64,000 bases of DNA, from the NCBI RefSeq assembly GCF_012516315.1, contig NZ_CP051185.1, positions 5,957,363 to 6,021,362 on the forward strand, read 5' to 3'. How positions within the stretch are numbered: position 1 is the stretch's first letter; every line of letters begins with the position of its first letter. The notes below the pieces were generated by a model that worked only from the letters and a program-made list of their open reading frames with translations, did no database searches and was not told where the DNA came from. The stretch comes from Limnospira fusiformis SAG 85.79 (lineage in GTDB: Bacteria; Cyanobacteriota; Cyanobacteriia; Cyanobacteriales; Microcoleaceae). Positions 1 through 9,052 of the stretch are shown here, piece by piece. Made by a program: the position numbers and the translations under genes.

Positions 1-89
1 TGAGTCACCCAACTACCCCCAACTCGCTTCTTGTCAGAAAAAGAAAGTAAGAGACAGAGGTGGCCAACTAATATCGAGGTAATATCCAC

Positions 90-284
90 TTACTCAGCAC
101 CGGAATTGGGTTCTAAGCCCCACTGATACTTGAGAAAGTGCTGATACATATTTTCCCTAACCAACATTTGTTCGTAAAGATTAACCAAAAACTCCTGGGC
201 TTGTTCCCGGCTCATTTGGTTTACCTGCATTCTAAATGAGGACAGGTTGAATTGTTGTTCCAAAGATAAGCTACTAGGTTCCAT
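90..284 (-). CDS. nblA: NblA phycobilisome degradation adaptor
   Basis: A 64-residue protein with the whole NblA signature: LSLEQQFNL near the N terminus, MSREQAQEFLVNLYEQM in the middle, and a C-terminal VRENMYQHFLKYQWGLE helix. NblA is known to dimerise through these helices, bind phycobiliproteins and bring Clp protease to the phycobilisome during nitrogen or light stress. The length fits the family (about 55-65 aa). The ATG at 284 follows an AGGAG ribosome site (296-300) by 11 bases. It lies downstream of priA on the same strand with a 229-base gap, so it probably has its own promoter. A more divergent paralogue lies at 53172-53339. Assignment is secure from motif recognition. Confidence 0.95.
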   Translation of the reverse strand: MEPSSLSLEQQFNLSSFRMQVNQMSREQAQEFLVNLYEQMLVRENMYQHFLKYQWGLEPNSGAE

Positions 285-289
285 GATGA

Positions 290-370
290 CGTGAACTCCT
301 TAAAAGTGGGTTTGGGTTAATTTTCTAGGATGGCCACCCTTGTCCCGGAAATTATTACGAATTATAACAA
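290..370 (-). promoter_or_regulatory. nblA leader with -10-like element
   Basis: Reading the minus strand towards nblA, a TATAAT hexamer lies at 361-366, a TTGTCA about ten bases upstream of it, and the AGGAG ribosome site at 296-300. The TTGTCA is too close to serve that TATAAT as a -35, but it is about 18 bases from a TAATAA further downstream. Either arrangement is a reasonable sigma-70 promoter. I looked for an NtcA site (GTA-N8-TAC) and found only a half match. Confidence 0.35.
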
Positions 371-513
371 TTATTTGACAAAGTGCCTACCTTAATATAC
401 CCAAATCTTTGGATTTACCATAACAGATCTAACCCAAAAATTTGTCATCCACGATACGAGATGACTGGATAGTTGAGAAAAAACTATGGCTGTGGGGGGA
501 TAAGTGGCAATAG

Positions 514-3141
514 TTAACCGAAACTGAGAGGGTCAACATCAATGGAGAAGCGAACAGAGGGGGGGCATTTTTTAGCCAAAGCAGCCAGAGAGGGAGTGGG
601 GGTAGTCTGACCGGGGAGGAATTTTAATAAAATCTGCCAGCGGTATTGATTAGCAACACGCATAATGGGAGCGGGTGCGGGTCCCAACAGTTCGCAAGTT
701 CCCGGAAGCAGCTCAGAACTTAACTCAGAGGCGATACGGTGGGCGGTTTGTTCAACCTCGATCGCATCATAACCCCTTAACCGGAGTAAAATCAAGCCAC
801 CAGAGGGGGGATAATTAAGCTCTGAGCGGTGTTGTAGCTCGGTTTCCACAAAAGAATCATAAGCATGGTTTCGGACGGCTTCGACGACGGGATGTTCGGG
901 GGTATAGGTTTGGAGAATTACCTGTCCGGGGTCGTTACCACGTCCCGCACGTCCGGCCACCTGTAGCAAAGTCTGAAAAGCACGCTCACTAGCGCGGTAG
1001 TCGGACAGGTGCAGAAGTCCATCAGCGGAGACAATACCCACCAGCCCCACAGAGTCTAAGTCTAAACCTTTGGTGAGCATTTGAGTACCAACTAATAAAT
1101 CAGCCTCCCGGTTAGCAAACTGAGTTAAGAGAATTCTATGGGCATTTTTGGTGCGGGTGGTGTCACTGTCAAAGCGGATAAACCGCAATTCTGGAAAAAG
1201 GCGGGTTAATTCCTGGGCGACTCGTTGGGTCCCACTGCCAAAATGTTTAAAATAGGGAGAGCCACACTGGGGACAGCGTTCGGGGTAGGATTGGGAATGG
1301 TTGCAGTAGTGACAGCGTAGGTATGGGATAGCTTCGGCGTGAATGTGGTGATAGGAGAGAGAAACATCACAACGGGGACATTCCATGACGTAGCCACAAC
1401 TGCGACAGGAAACAAAGGTGCTATGTCCGCGACGGTGGATGAATAAAATGCCCTGTTGATTATTGTCTCGCAAAGAGGCGATCGCCAATTGTAGACTTCT
1501 ACTGAAAATGGATCGATTCCCCTGCTTCAATTCCCGACGCATATCAACGACTTCTACCGGCGGCTGGGGGCGAGATAATACCCTTTCAGGTAAAGATAGA
1601 TAATGAATGGATGGGTTATGATTGTGGCGATGATGCTGCCAAGTTTCCAAGGCGGGAGTGGCTGAACCCAAAATTAAGGGGCAGTTTTCCAGTTCCGCCC
1701 GCCACGCTGCCACAGTGCGAGCATGGTAGCATGGCTGCGGCTGGTCCTGTTTAAAGCTGCTGTCATGTTCTTCATCGAGAACAATTATGCCTAAATTGGG
1801 TAAAGGGGCAAAAATTGCCGATCGCGTTCCGATTACTACCTGGGGAGTACCTTGGATCATATTACGCCAGGTATCGTAGCGTTCACCTTCTGACAAACCA
1901 CTATGATAGACAAACACCACCTCACCAAACCTCGCGCGAAAGCGATCGGTTAGTTGGGGAGTTAAGCCGATTTCCGGGACTAGGACTAGGGCTGATTTAC
2001 CCTGGTCAATAATGGGGGCGATCGCCTGTAAATATACTTCAGTTTTGCCCGAACCTGTCACACCATGCAGCAGCAGTTGATGAAAACCAGATAACCCCAA
2101 AATTACGTCTAAGGCTTGTTGTTGGTGTTCCGTCAGAGATAAAGGCTGATCCGCTATTGTCGAAATACCCTGTTCCGTGCGTAGAATTTCGCGATCGCCA
2201 ATTACTACACATCCCTTTTTCTCCAGAGTTTTGAGTAAGCTAGAACTGGTGTTGCAGGTTTGCAATAAATCAGTTACCCACATTTCCCCACCCCGCCGCC
2301 GCAAAATTTCCAGCACTTCCCGCTGACGGGTGGTTATGTCTATAAAGTCTAACTCTACCCAATCTATCACTAGGGTGATTGCTGGTCTGAGTTTAGGGCG
2401 CGGTGGTGTCGGCGGTTCGAGATAGCTTTCCACCCAACCCCGTTTGATCAGATCCTGTAGTCCCCGAGAGCCTCCCTTAATTTGTCGTTGCAAATACTGC
2501 CAGGTATAGTCTCCCGTAGCTGACTGGCGCAAAAGTTGTAAAATCCTTTGGGCTTTCGGTTGCAAAAACTCTTCAGCACCGTCTGGAATAGCATTAGTAA
2601 CTAAACGAATACGTCGCTGGCTACGGCGTAGGAGTCCGGGGGGGAGGGCAGTTCGGATCGCCTTAATTAGGGGGGTTTGATAATACTGGGCGACCTGTTG
2701 TAGTAATTGCCAATAATTGGGGGGGAAAAATCCCTTGACAGTGATATCTTCTACGGGACGCACTTTGATAGAGGTAGCCTTACCCGGTTCCCTCAGATTT
2801 TCTGGCAGTTCTGATGTTAACCTAATGGCGATCGCCCCTATCTGTTGAGCGCCAAAGGGGACACTGAGAATATCCCCCGGCATAATATCTAAGTGAGGCG
2901 GCACTTGGTAGGTATAAAGTTGTTCTATATCTTCCGTGTCCTCCGTCTGGCGGAGGGTGGGTATATCCACTAAAACCTCAACCAGTTGATGGTCACCATT
3001 ACCGCCCCAATTTTCTGAACCGTAAGATAGACCACCTTCAGCCAGTTTTAGGGGAAGTGGGTCGCTTTTCGGAAATAACCTGCTGGAAACAGAGGGTGAT
3101 TCGATTGCCCCCCCGTACAATACCACGGAAGATTTATGCAT
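514..3141 (-). CDS. priA: Primosomal protein N' (replication restart helicase PriA)
   Basis: PriA reloads the replicative helicase at stalled forks. In order from the chosen start: an N-terminal DNA-binding region with VPFGAQQIGAI, a helicase core with Walker A GVTGSGKTEVY near residue 365 and a DEEH box, the paired zinc-binding cysteine motifs (CRSCGY, CPRC, CHYC, CPQCGS) between helicase lobes, and helicase motif VI QVAGRAGRG. The frame is open 29 codons further, to 3228, but that extension would overlap the pyrophosphorylase gene by 71 bases. The ATG at 3141 leaves a 16-base gap, so I use it (875 aa). The first ~50 residues after it are still low-similarity, so a later GTG is possible. It is probably cotranscribed with the upstream pyrophosphorylase gene. 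Confidence 0.93.
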   Translation of the reverse strand: MHKSSVVLYGGAIESPSVSSRLFPKSDPLPLKLAEGGLSYGSENWGGNGDHQLVEVLVDIPTLRQTEDTEDIEQLYTYQVPPHLDIMPGDILSVPFGAQQIGAIAIRLTSELPENLREPGKATSIKVRPVEDITVKGFFPPNYWQLLQQVAQYYQTPLIKAIRTALPPGLLRRSQRRIRLVTNAIPDGAEEFLQPKAQRILQLLRQSATGDYTWQYLQRQIKGGSRGLQDLIKRGWVESYLEPPTPPRPKLRPAITLVIDWVELDFIDITTRQREVLEILRRRGGEMWVTDLLQTCNTSSSLLKTLEKKGCVVIGDREILRTEQGISTIADQPLSLTEHQQQALDVILGLSGFHQLLLHGVTGSGKTEVYLQAIAPIIDQGKSALVLVPEIGLTPQLTDRFRARFGEVVFVYHSGLSEGERYDTWRNMIQGTPQVVIGTRSAIFAPLPNLGIIVLDEEHDSSFKQDQPQPCYHARTVAAWRAELENCPLILGSATPALETWQHHRHNHNPSIHYLSLPERVLSRPQPPVEVVDMRRELKQGNRSIFSRSLQLAIASLRDNNQQGILFIHRRGHSTFVSCRSCGYVMECPRCDVSLSYHHIHAEAIPYLRCHYCNHSQSYPERCPQCGSPYFKHFGSGTQRVAQELTRLFPELRFIRFDSDTTRTKNAHRILLTQFANREADLLVGTQMLTKGLDLDSVGLVGIVSADGLLHLSDYRASERAFQTLLQVAGRAGRGNDPGQVILQTYTPEHPVVEAVRNHAYDSFVETELQHRSELNYPPSGGLILLRLRGYDAIEVEQTAHRIASELSSELLPGTCELLGPAPAPIMRVANQYRWQILLKFLPGQTTPTPSLAALAKKCPPSVRFSIDVDPLSFG

Positions 3142-3157
3142 ACAACCTACCCAAAAG

Positions 3158-4315
3158 TTATGAGGTGCTGAGAATATCTGCGATCGCCTGATGTTCTTCT
3201 GGGGGATCACCCACAGCCTGTCGAGCATCAGTAATCAGCCAATCCAAAGCCGCCGCCTGAACATCAATCGAAGCTCCCAGCTTATCCACACAGTAGCGAC
3301 CAAACACCAATTTGTCTACCAGGCGCACCCCACGCCCCAACCGAGAATACTCGAAAATCACGCTATTACTGACATAGGAGTTGCTACATATTGAGCAACT
3401 CGGACCTATCATAGTCGGACCGATAATAGTTGCACCATCTTCAATGCGGGTCATACCACCGATATAGACCGGGCCTTCAATATGGACTTTATCCCAATTC
3501 ACCGCCACATTTAGCCCAGTGTAAATCCCCGGAGCCACTTCTCTACCTGGGATAGGCACATTTTTCACCTCACCCAGTAACACACTGCGAATAGCCCGCC
3601 AGTAGTCGGGAACCTTCCCAATATCTACCCATTGAAAATCCATAGTAATCCCATAAAAGGGCGCGCCTATTTCCACCAAATGGGGGAACAGTTGGCTACC
3701 AATATCATACTCGCACCCAGACGGGATGTAGTCAAATATCTCCGGCTCAAAGATATAAATCCCCGTGTTAATGCTGGTGCTGAGAGCTTCTTCTACAGAT
3801 GGCTTCTCCTGAAAGGTCCTAATCCTGTCCATTTCATCCGTAACCACCACCCCATAGCTGGAAACCTCATCTTTCGGTACAGATTTCATCACCACAGTAG
3901 CGATCGCACCTTTCTGTTTATGCCATTTTACCGCCTCACTCAGGTCTAAATCAATTAAGGCATCCCCGCACAACACCACAAACGTATCATCAAAAAATGG
4001 GTTAAAGTCCTGGATTTTTTTCATTCCTCCAGCAGACCCCAAAGCCTTACCTATCAGTTGACCATCTTCGATACTCCCCTCAAATGAGTAAGAAATCTCT
4101 ACCCCAAACCGCTGACCATCACGAAAATAGTTCTCAATTTCATCCGCCAAATGGCTCACATTGACCATGATTTCCTTAAAACCATGGCGACGCAGCAAAT
4201 CTACCAAAAACTCCATTACTGGCTTTTGGAGAATCGGAATTAATGGTTTCGGTATGGTGTAAGTAATAGGGCGAACACGAGTCCCCTTACCAGCAGCCAA
4301 AATCATCGCTTTCAT
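3158..4315 (-). CDS. Sugar-phosphate nucleotidyltransferase with left-handed beta-helix tail
   Basis: Starts with MKAMILAAGKGTRVRPIT, the nucleotide-binding loop of NDP-sugar pyrophosphorylases, followed by KPLIPILQKPVMEF, and has a metal/nucleotide site VLCGDALIDLDL. After about residue 250 come hexapeptide repeats (GPVYIGGMTRIEDGATIIG), the left-handed beta-helix seen in mannose-1-phosphate guanylyltransferase-type enzymes. It should activate a sugar-1-phosphate for polysaccharide or glycan synthesis. Whether the substrate is mannose- or glucose-1-phosphate cannot be decided by eye. A GTG two codons upstream (4321) is an equally spaced alternative start behind GAGGG. Upstream neighbours are mobile DNA; priA follows 16 bases after the stop. 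Confidence 0.85.
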   Translation of the reverse strand: MKAMILAAGKGTRVRPITYTIPKPLIPILQKPVMEFLVDLLRRHGFKEIMVNVSHLADEIENYFRDGQRFGVEISYSFEGSIEDGQLIGKALGSAGGMKKIQDFNPFFDDTFVVLCGDALIDLDLSEAVKWHKQKGAIATVVMKSVPKDEVSSYGVVVTDEMDRIRTFQEKPSVEEALSTSINTGIYIFEPEIFDYIPSGCEYDIGSQLFPHLVEIGAPFYGITMDFQWVDIGKVPDYWRAIRSVLLGEVKNVPIPGREVAPGIYTGLNVAVNWDKVHIEGPVYIGGMTRIEDGATIIGPTMIGPSCSICSNSYVSNSVIFEYSRLGRGVRLVDKLVFGRYCVDKLGASIDVQAAALDWLITDARQAVGDPPEEHQAIADILSTS

Positions 4316-4344
4316 ATTCACACTCTACCCTCAGCTATTCTTAT

Positions 4345-4530
4345 TCTTTAACACTCCCCGCCTACAAAGGCTAGGCTAGGGATTCTTCGTTGATCAGCCA
4401 GCGGGAGCTTAACCCCTTGCTAAATATCTTCCCTGTTTGCTTAATGGTTTTCCGTTCTACTTAGACAATGACCTGATCCACATTTAGTCTCGGTCAGCCC
4501 TCTGGTCCCGTTCACGTAAACCTCTTGGGA
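4345..4530 (-). mobile_element. Remnant of a tnpB 3' end and IS200/IS605-type terminus
   Basis: On the minus strand about 4444-4510 can be read as a short peptide, GLTETKCGSGHCLSRTENH, ending in TAA. It resembles the degenerate C-terminal tail of cyanobacterial TnpB proteins. It is followed by a structured end with the stems CCTAGCCTAGCC and TTTGTAGGCGGGGAGTG, which is how such elements usually finish. No intact transposase frame remains. It abuts the right end of the IscB element, so one element probably inserted beside or into the other. Low confidence because it rests on short degenerate similarity. Confidence 0.4.
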
Positions 4531-4599
4531 GCGTGGAAGCCCCGTGTCTTTAGACCGGGGAGGAAACGCGACAGGGGGACTTTAGTCCCCGTCAATCTT

Positions 4600-5871
4600 T
4601 CAAGCATAGGCGTAACCATCCTTCCTGTGAATCGGTTGGCAGTATTTGTGGCTGATGCCTGCCACCCGTACCGAAGCGGTGGTAATATCAAAACTACCAG
4701 ACGCACGGCAGAGAACCCGTCCTAGATATGAGCCAATTTTCTTCCCCGCTGTGACCAGTGCCGTCACCATGTCGCCAGTCTGAAAGCCTTTATGAATTTG
4801 CCTCCTGGAGCGGTGACGATTCGGGAATCCGTACTTATTCGTCCCGCACATCTGACGGGTTCCATGCCCCTTTGCTAAAATCAGCAACGGTTTTGAAGTC
4901 AGAACTTCGAGTGATTCGACTGGTCCAACACAGGCAGTATCAAGCCAGTGAGCTTTAGGTAGGTTGAGCCTCAGTCGATTGAACTTCGTTTGTCCGCCCG
5001 TTCCTGTGGTAACTGGGAGTCCTGTTGCTTTCAAAGCATTGAACAAAGCCCATCGGGTCGAGTTAACGGCTGCTGCATCTTTAAGCGGCGATTTTACCTG
5101 CCTGAGAAGACGACTCAGTACATCAGGCTGGCTCGATAAAAAATCCCGAATGTCCCCATTGCCTTTGGCTTGATTGCATGAGTGGCAAGCCATCGTCAGG
5201 TTAGAAACCCGGTCAGAGCCACCCTTAGACCGAGGGTGGATATGCTCAACTTCAAGTGGTACATTTTGAGCCCCACAGTAAGCACAGGTTCTGTCCCACT
5301 TGAACAACAGGTATTCCCTGACTTCATAGCCTTGTAATTCTCCCTGCTGATACTCAACACCTGATATCTCAGGGTTTTCCATCAATTGCAGGTCGAACCG
5401 TACTAGCTCTTGAGCAATGCGGCCAACTGGGGCAAGTCTACGAAATCGGTGAACCCAGGTCATTAGAGTATCTACTCGATGCTGCCAGCTGGGAGCTAAC
5501 CAACCCTTGCTCCGAGTCCGATTCAAGAACCGAGCTGGTCGATATCGGGTCTTGCGGTTTCGTCGAGAACGTCGGAGTTGACGACGAGAGAGCAATGCTT
5601 CTTTAATCTGCTGTCCTCGGTGCTGCAACTCGGCAGCAAAGATAATATGATTCCCTTGCTTCAAGGCAATTCCAGTGACTTTAGAGCCTGGGTCTAATTT
5701 GAGTTCGAGGGGTTCAGGATTAGCGTCAACCTCCTTGTTTAGAATAATGGTGAATGGGTAGCGTCGAAATACCGATGCTTTCCCGGCTTTGAGCAGTGAT
5801 CGTGCCACCCCTGGCTTGCACGGTGTCAGGGGCTTGCGGTTGGTATCTAAAACGAAAATATGGTTAGACAT
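4600..5871 (-). CDS. iscB: IscB, RNA-guided HNH/RuvC nuclease (Cas9 ancestor family)
   Basis: A 423-residue protein with the complete IscB order. The N-terminal PLMP-type domain is written PLTP here (about residues 7-40). RuvC-I is LKLDPGSKVTGIAL with Asp60. An arginine-rich bridge helix (SRRQLRRSRRNRKTRYR) follows at about 95-110. RuvC-II is RIAQELV with Glu155. The HNH domain has CAYC, EVEHIHPRSKGG (His210) and ACHSCN. RuvC-III is HWLDTA with His308 and Asp311. All catalytic residues are present, so the nuclease looks active. IscB proteins are known to cut DNA using an omega-RNA transcribed from just upstream of the gene, and the matching structured sequence is present here. Annotation pipelines often call this an RRXRR/HNH endonuclease. 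Confidence 0.92.
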   Translation of the reverse strand: MSNHIFVLDTNRKPLTPCKPGVARSLLKAGKASVFRRYPFTIILNKEVDANPEPLELKLDPGSKVTGIALKQGNHIIFAAELQHRGQQIKEALLSRRQLRRSRRNRKTRYRPARFLNRTRSKGWLAPSWQHRVDTLMTWVHRFRRLAPVGRIAQELVRFDLQLMENPEISGVEYQQGELQGYEVREYLLFKWDRTCAYCGAQNVPLEVEHIHPRSKGGSDRVSNLTMACHSCNQAKGNGDIRDFLSSQPDVLSRLLRQVKSPLKDAAAVNSTRWALFNALKATGLPVTTGTGGQTKFNRLRLNLPKAHWLDTACVGPVESLEVLTSKPLLILAKGHGTRQMCGTNKYGFPNRHRSRRQIHKGFQTGDMVTALVTAGKKIGSYLGRVLCRASGSFDITTASVRVAGISHKYCQPIHRKDGYAYA

Positions 5872-6150
5872 TGTTGCGTCTGTTCTGATTGCTCGTAACG
5901 TCTGCTATGCGCTAACGCGCACGCTGCGCGAACGCTAATGTTCAGAGTCGGTACTTTCCAAATCGCACTGTCTTAACCCCTTAGAACTGTTTAACGATTT
6001 GGTTCTAGTGCCTGGAACTAGCACGCATTCCAGGGTAGGAACTTTAACTCTTGCTCTGAACGTAGCCAGTTAAGGCTTAAGCTGGTCAGCTACCTGAAAG
6101 CGGGGGCACGAAGCCCCCGTGCTTCAGCCGGGGGTGCTGACAGACACCAT
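5872..6150 (-). ncRNA. HEARO / omega-RNA of the IscB element
   Basis: The 280 bases upstream of iscB, read on the minus strand, form a series of strong stems. They include GGGGGC-loop-GCCCCC (6102-6118), CCTGGAA...TTCCAGG (6011-6034, 7 bp perfect), an AAATCG/CGATTT pair enclosing about 30 bases (5959-6000), and a GC-rich hairpin of GCGC repeats at about 5910-5935. This is the position and style of HEARO RNAs (HNH endonuclease-associated RNA and ORF), now understood as the guide-scaffold RNA of IscB. The guide segment would be host sequence just outside 6150. The exact 5' end cannot be fixed by eye. Confidence 0.75.
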
Positions 6151-6596
6151 TAACCATAACTTAAAGACACTTACTTTCCCCTGGTGTATGAATATTCCAC
6201 TACAGCTTTTACTAGCCTATCAATATTTCCCGATTTTACCCAAAACAGATTGACCCCCTACCTTCCCGGTTCCCTTTCCTGAGTTCTTATGCACCAAACC
6301 TAGTTTGTGCCAATATATATCACCAAGGACAGTAGCCCTGTACGGGCGGGTTTACCAATTATCTCGTCCATATAGCCAATAATCGGGAATTTTAATTTTT
6401 GCCCAGATAATATTTGGGGGGACGATAGAATCAGGGCGATCGCGTCTTTTTTTGCGTATAGACACAATAACCCCTTGGGTGCGATTTCTTCAATGATACC
6501 ATAAGCCCTATAATATCGTCAACTTTTTGGCAGATATTTTGGCGAAAATTGCCACAATTGTTAACAGTCTTTGAAAAATCCCATCAATTAATCTGA
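6151..6596. other. Intergenic region without recognised gene
   Basis: About 450 bases between the IscB element and the stop of the next minus-strand gene. It contains one HIP1-like GCGATCGC. I see no convincing ORF, RNA gene or repeat from the families described elsewhere in the window. The first bases outside 6150 are the candidate guide sequence of the omega-RNA. Confidence 0.5.
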
Positions 6597-7211
6597 TTAA
6601 CTCTCCTGCAAAGAAGTTCCGGTGGTGTTTGCCAAAGTTAGGGCATAATGAGCGATCGCCAAACTCAAGCGAGCTTGTTCTACGGGTGAGAGTTCATGCC
6701 ATTGTTGGGAACCCACTTTTGTCAATATTGATTCTAGGGCGCGATTGTCATTTCCGCGCATAGCATTAACCATAGGACGAGCGAGAACCTGCAAATCTTC
6801 CGGGTCCCACTCAGGTAAAATTTGACTAACGCAAAATACAAGCTGTTCACCAAGACTCTGGAAAGTCTTATCCTGAGCAACTGCTTTAGATATTCCCCTA
6901 AGTATATTTTCAGGAATGCGAGATAGGAGACTTACCTCGCCATTAAGTGTTAATTTATCAACTAATAATTGATACAGAGAAATCCGCGGCCACCGATTTT
7001 CTATATGTTCAAAGAAGACTTGGGATCTTTGAGTTATATCATCGTCACTGAAACAGTGTGACAGAGACAAGTTTAGATCTGCCTCCTCAAAATAGCCATA
7101 AGATTCTGTTTGTTCATGGCTCCAGGGATAGGCAGAATTTTCCGAGTCATCTAACAGTAGTGACCAGAAATCCAATGCGGTCTCATCATTGTGGCAATTA
7201 AGTTTAGTCAT
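6597..7211 (-). CDS. Hypothetical protein downstream of CHAT-FHA gene
   Basis: A 204-residue protein from the ATG at 7211, chosen because AAAGGA lies 9 bases upstream. The frame is open a further 29 codons without a better start. I do not recognise a family. The N-terminal third is acidic and rich in Ser/His/Asp. The rest is predominantly helical-looking (ISLYQLLVDKLTLNG, ILRGISKAVAQDKTFQSLG, LSPVEQARLSLAIAHYALTL). There is no signal peptide or membrane segment, so it is probably cytoplasmic. It follows the CHAT-FHA gene on the same strand after 143 bases, suggesting cotranscription. It could be a partner or substrate of the CHAT protease, which is inference only. Confidence 0.6.
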   Translation of the reverse strand: MTKLNCHNDETALDFWSLLLDDSENSAYPWSHEQTESYGYFEEADLNLSLSHCFSDDDITQRSQVFFEHIENRWPRISLYQLLVDKLTLNGEVSLLSRIPENILRGISKAVAQDKTFQSLGEQLVFCVSQILPEWDPEDLQVLARPMVNAMRGNDNRALESILTKVGSQQWHELSPVEQARLSLAIAHYALTLANTTGTSLQES

Positions 7212-7354
7212 TGAGTAACATCCTTTGTTGACAACATAATCCAAGGTTCGGGATAGGCGGATAATGGATAATTGTTCGGGATGGTATCCCGCACCCATAG
7301 CTACAAAACTGAGAGCAGCAATTCCGCAAGTTCTCTGAGGATAAGGATAGAGTT

Positions 7355-9052
7355 TTACGGGCTATCAATCAAAAATTCCCAAATGCGACCCTGGGAACTG
7401 CCAAATTTTAACTTAGTTCCCGATGAAAGTTGTACCTCTTGATGATGAATGCGGTGCCACTGCTGCTTCTGTTCCTCCCAAACTAGAGTACCGTAGCGAG
7501 AGAAATCTCGCAGAAAGTAGGTCGGCGGATTGGTGGGAGACCCGTTACCATTGCGACAGAAAATCTCGGCGTGTTGATTAGAAATCCATGATTCATGCCA
7601 AACAATATCATTTTGTTCCGATCGCCCTATCTGAACCCGTCCGGCTTCTATTAGCCAGCTTTTTGATGTGACTTCCTCAGTTGTTTGCTGGAGTTTCAGA
7701 TAGGCGCGGGGGAGACAATATCCTAGCGCCGTGGGTGAGTTGGCGGGTAGTTGGGTGCGAATAGCGTCCTCGGTGGGGGCTAGGAAGCCATTAAACTCAG
7801 GGTGCATATATAATATGGGCAGAGTCCAAGCTGGCTGGTTGAATTTGTAGAGGGTCAGCAACTGTTGTCTGGCGATCGCTACAGCCCGATCAATGGGCAT
7901 CCTTTCTGATAAGGCTCTAGCAAAGGTTTGAATAAAACTGAGGGCTTCGCTGTCCGTAATGGAGTCCCGCATTCCTAAAACCGCTGGGACTCCATGATGG
8001 ATTAATACTTTAGCCAAGCTGCTGCTGGGAATGGCGGGAAGAGTGATGTTTTGTAGAGTCGATGATAATTCCATGGCTGGGACTGCACTCCAGCAGGCAT
8101 TAAATACCGCTAGAGTGATACCACAGCGCACTAGAACTTGAGCCAATTCTGTACCATTAATGGTAGTTTGCTCTTGTAGAAATAGTAAACCACCATCAGG
8201 ACCCGTCAAGCCATGACCTGCATAGAAGATCACGTTATACGGTATCTGACCTAGCTGCTGGGGGGTTTCTAGTTCCGTAATTAGTTGGGCTACACTGGGC
8301 TGGATTAGTGTTTTGATGAAACAGGGTAGCCGATCGCTTCTTGATGAGTCAGATCCTGGGTCGGTGGTGTTGGCTAAAACTTCCGCAATTTGTGAGGCTT
8401 CCTTTTCTAATTCCAGCCAATGGGAATTTGTGGCTGGTGGGGTTTGACATTGGGGGATGTCGTTATGACCTAAAACTAATAAGATGTTTAGGGCTTGGAT
8501 TAAGGGGCGATCGCTTAATGGTTGGACATCACAGGTAGTGCGACTAAATAACAGCCTCGGACTTAGGGAGATGGCTGGTTGTCCCGCCTGTGATTGCATA
8601 ATTTCCCATGGTAGGGGAATTAAATTGGGCGATCGCACATCTAATCGTATTCTCAGCGGACATTTTTGGCCTAGGGCTAGTCCTTGACAACGGTGGAAAC
8701 TGCTTTGAATTGCTCCCTGAAACAGCCACTGCCATAAATCTATTCCCAATTGTTGCATTAGTCGGCTGCTGTAGCTGGGTTTGGTTTCCAGAGCGGCTGA
8801 TAATGGTGGTAGACTAAATTGCGGGTCATTCATGGCTGACTCACTCACCCCTAGGGGTAAGCTATCTGGGGAAAACATTTCTAACCAGGCTTGCCATAAT
8901 TGTGAGAGGGATTCTGGCCATATACAGTCATGGTGGACATAATCGCTGGCATTGACAGAATTAAACACCCAGGTGGCGAAGTGGTTGCCTGTGGGTGAGT
9001 TCAAACGAGCGATCGCAATACTTAGGGTCGGACTGATACATTTACGCAACAT
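7355..9052 (-). CDS. CHAT-domain (caspase-like) protein with C-terminal FHA domain
   Basis: A 565-residue protein. About residues 130-410 form a CHAT caspase-like domain, with VIFYAGHGL carrying the expected catalytic His280 and AVFNACWSA the catalytic Cys320. After a short linker, residues 450-560 are an FHA phosphothreonine-binding domain (GRVQIGRSEQNDIVWHESWISNQHAEI, here split as GRVQIGRSEQND and SNQHAEI). CHAT proteases act in bacterial cell death and defence modules. An FHA tail suggests control by Ser/Thr kinases, as inference. The ATG at 9052 lies inside the end of tnpB (11-base overlap), so the native 5' region may have been replaced by the IS607 element. A second gene of unknown function follows. 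Confidence 0.85.
   Translation of the reverse strand: MLRKCISPTLSIAIARLNSPTGNHFATWVFNSVNASDYVHHDCIWPESLSQLWQAWLEMFSPDSLPLGVSESAMNDPQFSLPPLSAALETKPSYSSRLMQQLGIDLWQWLFQGAIQSSFHRCQGLALGQKCPLRIRLDVRSPNLIPLPWEIMQSQAGQPAISLSPRLLFSRTTCDVQPLSDRPLIQALNILLVLGHNDIPQCQTPPATNSHWLELEKEASQIAEVLANTTDPGSDSSRSDRLPCFIKTLIQPSVAQLITELETPQQLGQIPYNVIFYAGHGLTGPDGGLLFLQEQTTINGTELAQVLVRCGITLAVFNACWSAVPAMELSSTLQNITLPAIPSSSLAKVLIHHGVPAVLGMRDSITDSEALSFIQTFARALSERMPIDRAVAIARQQLLTLYKFNQPAWTLPILYMHPEFNGFLAPTEDAIRTQLPANSPTALGYCLPRAYLKLQQTTEEVTSKSWLIEAGRVQIGRSEQNDIVWHESWISNQHAEIFCRNGNGSPTNPPTYFLRDFSRYGTLVWEEQKQQWHRIHHQEVQLSSGTKLKFGSSQGRIWEFLIDSP

Larger units (their letters stand above)
4535..6152 (-). mobile_element. IscB (IS200/IS605-superfamily) element with omega-RNA
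   Basis: The element consists of a structured upstream RNA region (5872-6150), the iscB gene (4600-5871) and a hairpin-rich right end. In the right end GGGGAC-TTTA-GTCCCC lies at 4575-4590, and a second stem CCCC...GGGG spans 4540-4560. There is no tnpA (Y1 transposase) inside, so mobility would depend on a transposase supplied elsewhere in the genome. The boundaries are estimated from the outermost hairpins, because no target duplication is expected for this family. Confidence 0.7.

Noticed and set aside
340..420. NtcA site (GTA-N8-TAC) upstream of nblA
   Set aside because: Only GTA-N8-GTC was found and its distance to the -10 is about half of what is expected.
3142..3228. 29-codon N-terminal extension of PriA
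   Set aside because: It would overlap the pyrophosphorylase gene by 71 bases, begins with a non-ATG codon and is not PriA-like.
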